A stretch of DNA of 64,000 bases from Notamacropus eugenii (GCF_028372415.1 NC_092878.1:1887501-1951500), one strand, 5' to 3'; shown: positions 22,650 to 33,555, counted from the stretch's first letter. Numbers and translations are program-made. The notes: generated by a model from the sequence alone, not told the origin.

Positions 22650-22840
22650 GAAAAAGATACGGTGGAAAGACGTCTGGGTCTAGGGTCAGAGCACCTGGCT
22701 CCAAATCCTGTCTTTTATTCTACCTCTGCACACTTGGAAAAAATCACTTTGTTTCCTTGGTTCTCAGTCTGTCAAATGAGGGAGTTGTGTTAGAGGGCCT
22801 CGGTGGTCCCTTACGGCTCCAGATCTAGGATCATGAAGAC
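22650..22840 (+). repeat. MIR inside CR1/L3
   Basis: CTGGCTCCAAATCCTGTC, TCACTTTGTTTCCTTGGTTC and GGTCCCTTACGGCTCCAG lie between two contiguous CR1/L3 blocks. Confidence 0.65.
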
Positions 22841-23109
22841 AACCACCATATATCCCTTTACGTCTCTTCTTCTCCAGGTTAGGCAGCTCCAATTCTTTGA
22901 GCAAGTCCTCTTTTCTTATAACTTGGAATTTCCACTGCCAACAGCCTAGTCCCCATTATCTGGACACGGTCCAGATTGTCAATAACCTTTCAAAAATATG
23001 GTGCCCAGCACAGAAGGTAACAATCCCAGTGTGGCATGACCAGACCTCTCTAACTTCTGTCTTTCTAGATATGACATTTCTATTAATGCAGACTCTGACG
23101 GCATTACTT

Positions 23110-23243
23110 CTTTTTTTGAGGCAATCAGGGTTAAGTGATTTGCCCAAGGTCACACAGCTAGTAAATGTCTGAGGCCAGATTTGAACTCGGGTCCTCCTGA
23201 GTCCAAGGCTAGTGCTCTATCCACTGTGCCACCTAACTGCCCT
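23110..23243 (-). mobile_element. Short A-tailed tRNA SINE with TSD
   Basis: On the minus strand: tRNA-like head, B box GAGTTCAAATC, then a stop soon after TTAACCCTGATTGCCTC with an A7 tail. It has none of the 120-bp extension of the longer SINEs here. Flanks GACGGCATTACTT (23097-23109) and GATGTCATTACTT (23244-23256) form a 13-bp duplication with two mismatches. Confidence 0.85.
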
Positions 23244-23474
23244 GATGTCATTACTTTTTAAGGCTGCCATGATCCAGTACCGACTCATATTGAACTCTGA
23301 GTGCATGAAGGCAGACTTACAAAGGGTTCAATGGGACATCCAGCTAAGCCAGTGATGATGAGTCAAGCTGATTGTCTGCACAGCTTCCCCAAATCCTGAA
23401 CAAGAGCACATTATATATCTACAGTCCATTAATCATCCCCTTTCAGCAAACTCCTGCTCTCGTTTAGGATTTAG

Positions 23475-23590
23475 AGGATATTTAGTTGAACTCCTCTTTT
23501 TACAGATAGAAAAATGTAGTTCTACAGAAGTTAAGTACCCAAGGTCACACAGGGAGCAGGGCTGTGAAGCCAGTGTTTGAACTCAGTTTA
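23475..23590 (-). repeat. MIR fragment
   Basis: TTTTACAGATAGAAAAATG, AAGGTCACACAGGGAGCAGG and CCAGTGTTTGAACTCAG in the reverse MIR order. Confidence 0.6.
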
Positions 23591-23660
23591 TATAAGTAGA
23601 ACTTGGGTGCAGAAGCTAAGTGAGAGAGCCTGCTTCTCCACTGTTCTCCAAAACAATAAG

Positions 23661-23854
23661 GGAGGGAAGGAGGGAAGGAGGGAAGGAGGGAAGGAAGGAA
23701 GGAAGGAAGGAAGGAAGGAAGGAAGGAAGGAAGGAAGGAAGGAAGGAAGGAAGGAAGGGAGGGAGGGAAGGAGGGAGGAAGGGAAGGAAGAAGGAAGGGA
23801 GAGAGGAAAGGAGGGAGGAAGGAAAGAAGGAAGGAAGGGAGGGAGGGAGGGAGG
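23661..23854. repeat. Purine GGAA/GGGA/GGAG tract
   Basis: A 194-bp all-purine strand: GGGA/GGAG units, then about 17 GGAA units, then mixed GGAG/GGGA. It generates repeating Lys-Glu-Gly-Arg frames on + and Pro-Ser frames on -, neither of which is coding. Confidence 0.95.
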
Positions 23855-23856
23855 AT

Positions 23857-23930
23857 TTATTAAGTCAAAATGTGTCAGGCACTTTGCTAAACTTCCTTTC
23901 AAATAGAGGAGGACAGCACACAAAAGAGAG
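23857..23930 (-). repeat. L2 3' end fragment
   Basis: TTTATTAAGTCAAAATGTGT then CAGGCACTTTGCTAAA is the reverse L2 terminus. It starts immediately at the purine tract, suggesting that the tract grew from the L2 tail repeat. Confidence 0.5.
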
Positions 23931-23934
23931 CTGA

Positions 23935-25360
23935 AAAGGAGGGGAGGAGAAACACTGGCTGAGGGCAAGGTTTTAAATTCCAGAAGCCAGATCCTGGGCA
24001 AAAAGGGAATGAAAGCTGGCAAGGAGCTCACCAATGGGAGAAGGGGACAGGCCTTACAAAGAGATGCTCCCTGCAGAAAAGGCCTTAGGGATGGTTGGAC
24101 GTTCCAGGGTGAGGGGCCCTAGGGGCCAAAAGAAGTTCCAGGATGAGACAGCATGGTTTGGAAATCTGAGAGGCAGGAACAGGGCCCAGAGGGTCATGGA
24201 TAGAGAGGCTTCTTTCATTCAAAATCCTCCCGGACTTGAGGCCTGCAGAGGCAGTGATTTTCTTTGTCACAAGTCAGTCCTTTTATGCCTTGCTTGCTGA
24301 GAAGTGCACTCAGTGACTGAAGACCTCCCAGAAATTTAAGCCTATTTTCCCCAGTGCTGCTTTCCTGGGCCTTCTAGGCCAGCTAGCCCTTCAGCCCCAC
24401 CCTTCCTAGCCTTCTACCTTAGAAGCACCAAAAACCATGCCAGGCTTATCCCAGGGACTTTTGCAAGCTGGGGGCCAAATGGTGGAGGACTTCTCAGTCT
24501 TACCAGCTGCTGTCTGTCTACAGATTCAAAACCGAAGCCCCAGGCTCCAAAATTCATACTAGGAAGATTGTTAACAGCCTACTCTAAATTTCACAGTTGT
24601 AACCACACCCATAATTTTGTTGTCACTCTCCGCCTAGAAGCCTTCAGGCTGATGTTTTATTACCCACTTCAAACTTCCCTGAATCTCTATCACCCTTGAA
24701 TGCAGACCTCCACCCTTGCCACCTTTCTGAGACCTTTGTCTTGTCCCCCAATAGTCCACCACAGGGACTGCCCAAGGGGTGGGAGGGCGCTGTCCAGCAT
24801 TCACAGGCCATCCACTAAGCTTCCCCAACAGGCAGTCTATCTTTTCTTTTTCCTGGTCATACATTCCTTCGATGACATCTTTTGCACAGCTTCTCCCACA
24901 CAATTCTTTATTCATAATATACTGCAGTTTATTCATGCCTACTACACATCCTTTGATTGAGCTGTAGCTATAATACTTCAGAGACTGTGATATTCCAGGG
25001 CTCCCAGCCACACAAAATAAATGAAAGAATATTGTTGTTTTGGAAAAAATAAGCTTTGAAGCATGATTCTTGTCTCTTGGAAGAGAGATAATGGACTGTG
25101 GGTATAAAATGAGACAGGCATTTTCAGACATGACAAATATGTGAATTTAAGAAAAAGATATGTATCTGTCTCCCTCCTTTTCAGAATTGGGGAGGAGCAC
25201 TTGGACTGTTACCTTCCTCTATCTGGTGCTTCTGCTGAGTGAACGACTTTTCTCTTTCTTTTTTTAATCTGATTTAGAGGATGGCTCTCTGGGCAGGTTG
25301 GGGAGAGGGACATATTGGGAAATGAAGGAGTCCTCACTTCAGTTGCTGTTGTGAGGGAAA
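23935..25360. other. Unassigned stretch
   Basis: No recognised repeat or exon. A 165-codon minus-strand open frame (24634-25131) shows no domain, signal peptide or family I know; I do not call it a gene. Confidence 0.4.
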
Positions 25361-25364
25361 TGTC

Positions 25365-25535
25365 GTTGTTGTTTGGCCTCCACTCTAGAAGAGGACCATG
25401 ACATCAGGTGATACCACGACATGCAAGTGAACTGGATTTAAGTGAGGGGCGGCTGTGCAAAGTCATCAGCCTCACTTTTGCCTCCAGAGCCATCTGGGTC
25501 CATCAGGAAAACTGGAGATAGCCCTGCTTGAGGGA
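25365..25535 (+). repeat. RTE-related short repeat
   Basis: GTTGTTGTTTGGCCTCCACT, GAAGAGGACCATGACATCAG, then CAAAGTCATCAGCCTCACTT and GAGCCATCTGGGTCCATCAG. This is the longest of the copies here. Confidence 0.6.
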
Positions 25536-25559
25536 AATAATTTACCTGCAGAAGAACCT

Positions 25560-25735
25560 AGATATACTACCTGTATGACCCTGGGCAAGTCACTTAACCT
25601 CTTTGTGTCCTAGTCAGTTAACTGTCTAATCCTATAAATTGCAGATAAGGGGCTGACCTGCTTTGGTATTGGGAGTTAGTCACAAGAACTCTTTCTATAT
25701 CAATAAAATCACTGGTCCAGTTCCTATCCCCACTG
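25560..25735 (+). repeat. MIR-family SINE, MIR3-like
   Basis: TGACCCTGGGCAAGTCACTT, then GGGGCTGACCTGCTTTGGTA and AAATCACTGGTCCAGTTCCT; sister to 14460-14680. Confidence 0.65.
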
Positions 25736-25739
25736 AGTC

Positions 25740-26265
25740 CCCATCCTGAAGAAACTAGAATTAGACAACGTCTTTAACATACAAATTGACCAAGTATTGG
25801 AAATGTTAAAAAATAAATAAGACCTAAAATTAAAAGCAAGAATGGTGTAAGTTGTGTCCCATTGTTTGTATGAAGTGAGGAAATGACAAGTCTATCGAAA
25901 ATAATGTCTCTTGGGAGTCCCACCTCATCTGAGGGTCACTGAGACACAAGGGCTAGGAACGTAAGGTGACAATTCCTTATAAAGAGAATAGATTCCAGGT
26001 GACTACATGGAGGAGGGAAGGAAGGAAAGAAAGGAGGGAATTATAATGATTATTTCTTGAAGAGAGCTGTCCCAGGTAAAAGTCAATCAATGGGTGAGTG
26101 AAAGAAGCAATTCTTAAACTGTACTCTTATCTGGTCAAGGTGGAGAAGAGTTGTTTTTTTCAAAGGGGGAGCTAGAATAAACTACTGTGCTTCAGCTCAA
26201 TTCTTTTAAAAGCAGGTGTTAACAATCATAATTTCAGATAAGGCATTAGCAGACGTAGATGCCAT
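25740..26265. other. Unassigned stretch
   Basis: Nothing recognised; a small purine patch lies at 26010-26038. Confidence 0.4.
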
Positions 26266-26269
26266 CTAT

Positions 26270-26455
26270 CTCTATGAAGTCTTCCTACCATGAGTTCACT
26301 CTGAGACTAATTCTACACCACAGGAGCTTCACTCCTTGCTTTCCCTTCACCAGAAAAGTGTGCCTTTGGGCCTCACCTAGCTGGATCAGCCTGCCACGCC
26401 ACTTCAACCTGCCTGATGTCATGGTCCTCTTCAAGACCGAAGGACAAACAACAAA
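26270..26455 (-). repeat. RTE-related short repeat, reverse
   Basis: CTGATGTCATGGTCCTCTTC, then ACCGAAGGACAAACAAC is the exact reverse of the head seen at 25365 and at the RTE-like LINE end near 49500. The left part is uncertain. Confidence 0.5.
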
Positions 26456-26758
26456 TTACCCAGTTTACCCACAAAGTTGGTATGGTGCCCTTTACTTCAT
26501 TAACCCCCCTTTTCCAGCACAGTTTGATGTGTTGTCTTCTCCACCCTCCACCATTAAAATGTAAGTTCACTGACTGTCTTACTTTCTTTTATATGTACTC
26601 CCTCCTCAAGAGAACAGGAAAAATGAATAATGCTTAAAGAAACAAGATAATGAAATGATGTTAATATTAAATATGTATGCATTGAATACATAGCAAAAGT
26701 TAACTAAAATATAAAAAGATCTATGGTAAGGAACTAATAACTAGAGGTGATTCACATT
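26456..26758. other. Unassigned; possible L2 end
   Basis: ACCATTAAAATGTAAGTTCA at 26551-26570 resembles an L2 terminus. The rest is AT-rich and unassigned. Confidence 0.3.
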
Positions 26759-26759
26759 T

Positions 26760-28848
26760 CTCTTTCAGAGCTTGACAGCTAACAAAGAAAAAATAAGAAG
26801 AAAATTACAGGTGAACAGAATGTTGGAAAAACTGGATATGACACATTTTTTGAAACTATTGAATGGGAATCTTAGAAAGAAGATGTATCATTCAGGCTAA
26901 TATTAGACTTTTATCAAAAATGATCAAGGACTATGGCATGAAGAACTCATTTTCAAATTTCTGCAGAAGAGGAGAAATCTTAAATTCATCTTTTATAGAT
27001 CATAATACAATAAGAATTGTAATCAACAAACAAAAAAAGAAACCTAAAAGGAGACTAAAAATCAACATTCTAAACAACAACTGAGCCAAAGACCACATCA
27101 TAGGAACAATTAAAATTATATTAGAAAACAAAGAATAAAACAATATCACTTATAAATATTTACACAAAAATATTAAATAAAATACAAAGGGATTAAGGCA
27201 ACATATCCCAAAAATTTTTCATTATGATCAAGTTGGATTTATGTCCAAAATTCAAAGACGGTGTTTTTGTACCCTAATGCCTCATACTGCCTTAATAGAA
27301 GCTAAATGTTTATTTAATTTAATTGACCATTAGGAAAACAATTAGCATAATAATTCATGTCAGCAAAAATGTTTAAAAAAACAACATAATCATATCAACA
27401 GATCACTAAAAAGATTTTGGTAAAATACAATACTAATTCACATTTTAAAAAAAGTACTAGAAAACATAGGAAGGAAATGAACTTTCCTTAATGTGATTTT
27501 TCAAAAGAGCCAGCATTATTTGTAATGGAGAAACACTAGAAATTTTCCCAGTAAGATCAGGAATGGGGCAAGGATTCCCATTGTCACCATTATTATTTGA
27601 TATGGGGTGGGGGTGGGGAAGTTCTAGTTCTAGGTCTAAATATTGGCAAAGAAGAGGCAAAAGTATCTCTTTTTTCAAACTGTATGATGACTTGCTTTGA
27701 AACACTTAGAGAATCAATAAAAATGTTCAATAAAAAAAGATAGATGACCTATCAGATTTATGAATAGGAAAAGAGTTTATGAATAAACAAGAGATAGAGT
27801 TCATTATGAGATGTAAAATGGATAATTTTGATTACATTAAATTTAAAAGGTTTGTACATATAAAACAAATATAGTCAAGATGACAAAGAAAGCAGAAAAT
27901 TGGAGGGGGAAGGGGAATCCTACAGTTTCTCAGATACAGACATCCTATCTCAAATAAATAGAGAATTTTGTCATACTTATAAGAATATGAGTCCCCAACT
28001 GATAGATGGTCAAAGAATATGAACAGGTAGTTTTTGGATAAAGAAATCAACGCTACATGTAAAATGTGCTAATGTACTTTAAAACAACTTTAAGATACCA
28101 TCTCATACTATCAGACTGACTAAAATGATAGAAGGGGAAAATGCAGATGATGGAGGAGATGTGGAAAAATTGGGACATTAATACACTGTTGGGGAAACTG
28201 AACTGATTCGATCATTTTGGAGAGTAATCTGGAATGATAAAGAGTTATAAAACTGTCTATATACCCTTTTAACCCAGCAATACCACTATTAGGTCTGTTT
28301 TCCAAAGTGATCAGGGCAAAAGGAAAAAACCTACATCTTCGAAAATATTTATAGCAGCTCTCTTTGTGGTGGCAAAGAACTGGAAACTGGGGAATGGTTG
28401 AACAAATTGTGGCATACGATTGCGATGGAATACTACTATTCTATCAGAAATGATAAGCAGATTGATTTTAGGACTAACATAGAGTTAGTTACTCCAGAAA
28501 TAACATACAGTGAAATGAACAAGGATCAAAAGAACATTGTATTATACTAGCAGCAATATCGTTAGAGGAGCAAGTGAATGACTAGGCTATTCTGAGTTAC
28601 ATGATATTCAAATCAACTTTCTATATAAAGGACCCATGAAAGGAAATGTCATCCACCTCCAGAGAAAGAACTGTTATATGGAACTATATATAGTATACTT
28701 TCACATATACATCTGTGTCAAATGTTGGCCTCCAGTATGGATTTGGGAGGGAGGGAAGGAGGGAAACAGATTAGAATTCAAAGAAAAAAAATACAATAAA
28801 TACTTTAAAAAGAAAAAAGATAGCTTTAACAAAGTAGCAGGGTATTAA
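26760..28848 (+). pseudogene. Degraded L1: ORF2 remnant and 3' UTR
   Basis: In order: a C-terminal endonuclease trace (near 26985-27030, with a conserved Asp-His), an RT block around 27215-27260, the RT motif encoding SGMGQGFPLSPLLFDM at 27557-27604, and a 3' ORF2 part near 28330-28480 encoding an MEYY-type motif. The 3' UTR (CATCCACCTCCAGAGAAAGA) and an A-rich tail follow. Many stops and an internal deletion near 27.1 kb make it dead. Confidence 0.85.
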
Positions 28849-28864
28849 AGGATCTATAAAACCC

Positions 28865-29694
28865 ATCCATATTATGTGTGTTACTAACAAAAACTCATAC
28901 TTGGTTGGATCAGATCCAACAGAGGCAAGGAACTTGCAAGACTTAGACCAGGAGGGCAGTACTCCACCTTTGTCCTAGGTCAGATTGATTTGAGTTCACT
29001 GAAAGCTTGCAGGTCCTGCATTCAGCACCCCAAGAAAGCAATAGTAGTTCCCAAGAGGACCCAAAAAAGGACCAAGTATGGCCTGAGCATTCCTTCCAAA
29101 AGGACAAAAGTTTGGCCCTAACATGAAGAAGGAAGTTAGGAAGTAAGGCTGCAAGAACAACAAACAAATCCACAAGAATAGAGAATCCCACCATCCGGAG
29201 CTATTTTTATAACAAAGACACTCAGGACTCCTTGAAAATTAGGATGGGCCAAATAGAAGTTAATGACTCCATGAGACAGCAAACAATATTCAAATAAAGC
29301 CAAAAGACTAAAAATAGTAAGTACATAAGGTATGTCATATAAAAAAATAACTGACCTTGAAAATAGATCAAGGAGAGATCATTTAAGAGTCCTCATACAA
29401 CCATGACCCAACATAGAAGCTAGATATCATATTTCAAAATATGCCCAGATCTCTTAGAACAAGAGTATAAAGTGAAAGCAGAAAGAATTCCCTGGTCACC
29501 TCTCGAAATACTACATGGTACCAAAAAAACTTGAAAAGTTGTCAGTTTTTAACCCAAATAGATATTAGCTGCTATCCACCAAAATATATTCCTATCAAAG
29601 TTTATCAATAATTAATACTCTGGCTCTTTGTCCTGACATTTTTAAAAAGTTTATTGATGATTCCAAAGGACTCATGATGAAAAATACTATCCAC
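28865..29694 (+). pseudogene. L1-type 5'/ORF1 remnant joined to 3' UTR
   Basis: 28.9-29.2 kb looks like a 5' leader. 29225-29530 is collinear with the ORF1 of the next element (GAAAATAGATCAAGGAGAGA against its counterpart at 30952). From about 29560 the sequence is already L1 3' UTR (GATTCCAAAGGACTCATGAT). No ORF2 lies between, so either ORF2 was deleted or the element never had one. It resumes after the HAL1-like insertion at 32474. Confidence 0.6.
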
Positions 29695-30366
29695 TGGAGC
29701 CAAGATGGTAGAGTAGAAAGATACAAATATGCTAGCTCCAAGCCCACAGTCCATAAATTACCTGTAAAGAAGAACTCCCAACAAATTCTGGAGCAGCAGA
29801 AGCCACAGAACAGTGGAGGGGAGGAGATTTCTGTTCCAGAGAGCCCTGAAAAACCAACATGAAAGGTCCCTCACGCACCGGACCTGGAGCAGAGCCCAGC
29901 CCTGCCTTGGCCGAACGGCACTGAGAGGAGCAGATCCGAACAGGCTTCAGGAACAGAATCTCCAGTGGCCACCATGCAGGTCCCTCCACCCACAGGTGAC
30001 AAGGGTTGGTGAGAGAGTCTTTTTGGGTGGCCAACAGGGAAGTGGGGTGTCTCCATGGCTCAGGCCCTCTCGGGAGGCAGCAGCGGTGGCAGCAGCAGAC
30101 AAGGGCTCCCAAAGGAGGCAGGAGCTTGGATCCATTGTTAAAGGTCTCTGCATAAACCCCCTGAGGGAACTGAGTCCCGTGTGGCAGCTCTGCCCCCACC
30201 TGAGCACCTGAACTTAATCTCACACTGAATAGCAGCCCCGCCCCTGCCAAAGCCCTGAGGCTGGGAAGCAGCATTTGAATCTCAGACCCCAAGTGCTGGC
30301 TGGGCAGATCTGGAGGCCAGGTGGGTGTGGAAAGGAAACTCAGAAGTCAAGTCACTGGCTGGGAAA

Positions 30367-31473
30367 ATGCCCAGAAAAGGGGAAAAAAAATAAGACCATA
30401 AAGGTTACTTTATTGGTGAACAGATATCTCCTCCCTTCCTTTCTGATGAGGAAGAACAATGCTTACCATCAGGGAAAGACGTAGAAATCAAGGCTTCTGT
30501 ATCCCAAACATCCAAAAGAAATATTCCATGGGCTCAGGCCATGGAAGAGGTCAAAAAGAATATTGAAAATCAAGTTAGAGAGATGGAGGAAAAACTGGGA
30601 AGAGAAATGAGAGAGATGCAAGTAAAGCATGAAAAGCAGGTCAACACCTTGCTAAAGGAGACCCAAAAAAATGCTGAAGAAAATAACACCCTGAAAAATA
30701 GGCTAACTCAATTGGCAAAAGAGGTCCAAAAAACCAATGAGGAGAAGAATGCTTTAAAAAGCAGAATTAGCCAAATGGAAAAGGAGGTTCAAAAGCTCAC
30801 TGAAGAAAATAGTTCTTTCAAATTAGGATGGAACAGATGGAGGCTAATGACTTTATGAGAAACCAAGAAATCACAAAACAAAACCAAAAGAATGAAAAAA
30901 TGGAAGATAATATATGGAAGATAATATCTCACTGGAAAAACAACTGACCTGGAAAATAGATTCAGGAGAGACAATTTAAAAATTATGGGACTACCTGAAA
31001 GCCATGATCAAAAAAAGAGCCTACGCATCATCTTTCATGAAATTATCAAGAAAAACTGCCCTGAGATTCTAGAACCAGAGGGCAAAATAAGTTTTCAAGG
31101 AATCCACCTATCACCACCTGAAAGAGATCCAAAAAGAGAAACTCCTAGGAACACTGTGGCCAAATTCCAGAGTTCCCTGGTCAAGGAGAAAATATTTCAA
31201 GCAGCTAGAAAGAAACAATTCAAGTACTGTGGAAATACAATCAGGATAACACAAGATCTAGCAGCTTCTACCTTAAGGGATCATAGGGCATGGAATAGGA
31301 TATTCCAGAAGTCAAAGGAACTAGGACTAAAACCAAGAATCACCTACCCAGCAAAACTGAGTATAATACTTCAGGGGAAAAAATGGTCTTTCAATGAAAT
31401 AGAGGACTTTCAAGCATTATTGATGAAAAGACCAGAGCTGAAAACAAAATTTGACTTTCAAACACAAGAATGA
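30367..31473 (+). pseudogene. ORF1p of the HAL1-like element, broken
   Basis: ORF1p is the L1 RNA-binding protein that trimerises and coats element RNA. The upstream ATG at 30367 starts a basic N-terminus whose frame is soon lost. 30541-30858 encodes a heptad coiled coil including a 21-residue unit repeated twice (residues 49-69 and 70-90 counted from the Met at 30541). 30985-31473 encodes the RRM-like and C-terminal domains, with TPRN and a conserved YPAKLS motif near the end. A 14-bp tandem duplication (30900-30913, 30914-30927) and small shifts near 30830 and 30950 break the frame between the halves. It is not functional as it stands. Confidence 0.8.
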
Positions 31474-31608
31474 AGAGAAGCATGAAAAGGTAAACAGCAA
31501 AGAGAAGTCATAAGGGACTTACTAAAGTTGAACTGTTTACATTCCTACATGGAAAGACAATATTTGTAACTCTTGAAACTTTTCAGTACCTGGGCAGTGG
31601 GTGGGATT

Positions 31609-31612
<4 letters not shown>

Positions 31613-31649
<37 letters not shown>
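31613..31649. repeat. CA microsatellite
   Basis: About 18 CA units in the 3' region of the HAL1-like element, 140 bp after the ORF1 stop. Confidence 0.95.
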
Positions 31650-31652
<3 letters not shown>

Positions 31653-32473
31653 CACAGAATGAATTGAATAGGATGGGATCATATCTTCAAAAAATGAAAT
31701 CAAACAGTGAAAGAGAAATATATTGGGAGGAGAAAGGGAGAAATGGAATGGGGCAAATTATCTCTCATAAAAGAGGCAAGCAAAAGACTTTTTAGTAGAG
31801 GGAAAAAGAGGGGAGGTGAGAGAAAAACATGAAGTTTACTTTCATCACATTCTACTAAAGGAAGGAATACAATGCACACTCATTTTGGTATGAAAACCTT
31901 TCTTACAATACAGGAAAGTGGGGGAGAAGGGGTTAAGCAGGGTTGGGGGGGATGATGGAAGGGAGGGCAATGGGAGGAGGGAGCAATTTGAAGTCAACAC
32001 TTGGGGAGGGACAGGATCAAAAGAGAGAATAGAAGCAATGGGGGGCAGGATAGGATGGAGGGAAATATAGTTAGTCTTACACAACATGACTATTATGGAA
32101 GTCATTTGCAAAACTACACAGATATGACCTATATGGAATTGCTTGCCTTCCAAAGGGAATGGGTGAAGAGGGAGGGATGAAGAGAAGTTGGAACTCAAAG
32201 TTTTAGGAACAACTGTTGAGTATTGTTCTTGCACACAACTAGGAAATAAGAAATACAGATAATGGGGTATAGAAAGTTACCTGGCCCTACAGGACAAAAG
32301 AGAAGATGGGGACAAGGGAAGGGAGGGATGATAGAAGAGAGGGCAGATTGGTGATAGGGGCAATTAGAATGCTTGGTGTTCTGGGGTGGGGGAAGGGGAC
32401 AAATGGGGAGAAAATTTGGAACCCAAAATGTTGTGAAAATGAATGTTAAAAGTTAAATAAATTAATTTTTTAA

Positions 32474-32770
32474 AAAATGCTATCCACCTCCAAAGAAAGA
32501 ACTGATGGAGTTGGAATGCAGATTGAAACATACTATTTTTCACTTATTTTTTCCTGGGTTTTTTTCCCTTTGTGTCTATGTCTTCTGTCACAACATGACT
32601 AATATGGTAATATGCTTTGCATGGTTGAACATCTGTAACCTATATCAAATTGCTTACTGTCTCAGGGAGGGGAGAGTTGAGAGGGGGAGAGAGAAAAATT
32701 GCAATTCAAAAAAAATTTTTAAATAAATGTTAAAAATGGTTTTTACATGTAACTGGGGAAAAATATTATT
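32474..32770 (+). mobile_element. L1 3' UTR, continuation after insertion
   Basis: Resumes exactly where 29694 left off: GCTATCCACCTCCAAAGAAA, CACAACATGACTAATATGGT, and ending TTTTTACATGTAACTGGGG. A paralogous tail is at 34998-35275. Confidence 0.8.
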
Positions 32771-33555
32771 TGAAAAAAGTTTTTTTGATGTCCTTTTTGT
32801 CTTTCATGCCCCAGTCATTTCCTGCAATAATTTCCACTTCAGCACTCCTTCTTCATAACAAAGAAAAATAGCTAGCCAAAACCAGAAGACACAGCAACTA
32901 CATCTGATAGTGCATACAGCATTCAGTTCCTGTAAACCCCCTCACTCCCCATCTCTCTACCCAGAGATCAGAAGTATACTTCAACTGAGACTCCATCCCA
33001 GAGTTTAAAATTCTGGGAAACCTCTTTAGTTAGCTCACTTCTGAGGCATGTAGCTGCCTTCTGTGTTAGAAAATGATGACTCCTAGTAGCACTGAAACAT
33101 AAACATTTATTCATAATCAAACTCAGTAACAAAACAGAAAGAAATCAGTTGAGCACAATTTTATTTCCCTCCATCTCCCCCAGAGCAGTTTGAATCTCAG
33201 TTCTCTCCAAACAGACACTACTGATAGCAGCAGTGGAACTCTAGGCAAAGTCTCTTGTTGGAGGACTGGGGAGAGAGAAGTTTAGTGAAGACTTCAGCAT
33301 CTCTGTGTCGACATGGTCATTTGGCATCAGTTCTCCTTTGGTAGTCCTTCTCAATTTTGGAACGATGATGAAGCTTCCTCTTCAATTTGACTACCTCCCT
33401 GGCCTCAGTTTAGCAAGTGGCTCCAGCACGTCTGTCATACCTTGATTCCACTTTCCTCCATTTCCTCCCCTAGCCTCTTGCTTGGTGCCTCCTCGCCATG
33501 TGCCTTCATGCCAAAGTGCTTTTGGAGCTAAGCAAAAGCAATTCACTCACAATGA
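32771..33555. other. Unassigned stretch
   Basis: No gene. The block around 32860-32940 has the feel of a dispersed repeat but I cannot name it. Confidence 0.35.

Larger units (their letters stand above)
22505..23450 (-). repeat. CR1/L3 3' region with two SINE insertions
   Basis: Reverse CR1/L3 read in order: TGAAACTTCCAGTCATTGCT, CTTCTTCTCCAGGTTAGGCA, AATATGGTGCCCAGCACAGA, and CTCATATTGAACTCTGAGTG. A + MIR interrupts at 22650-22840 and a minus SINE at 23110-23243. The last 150 bp are less certain. Confidence 0.7.
29695..32473 (+). mobile_element. HAL1-like (ORF1-only) L1 relative, full length
   Basis: It begins GGAGCCAAGATGG, the typical L1-type 5' start, and ends with AAATAAATTAATTTTTTAAA. 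Flanks AAAATACTATCCAC (29681-29694) and AAAATGCTATCCAC (32474-32487) form a 14-bp duplication with one mismatch, inside L1 3' UTR sequence. Layout: 5' leader of about 670 bp, ORF1 30367-31473, then about 1.0 kb of purine-rich 3' region with a CA repeat. No endonuclease or RT is encoded, which is the defining trait of HAL1 elements. It must have used L1 machinery in trans. Confidence 0.82.

Noticed and set aside
23577..24034. Long frames rich in Lys-Glu-Gly-Arg (+) or Pro-Ser (-)
   Set aside because: They are direct translations of the GGAA/GGGA purine tract.
24634..25131. 165-codon minus-strand open frame
   Set aside because: No domain, compositional bias or homologue I recognise, and no splice or promoter context. 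Frames this long are expected by chance in 64 kb.
30541..31473. Coiled-coil ORFs as a host gene
   Set aside because: They are the two halves of an L1-type ORF1p inside a retroelement with target-site duplications.
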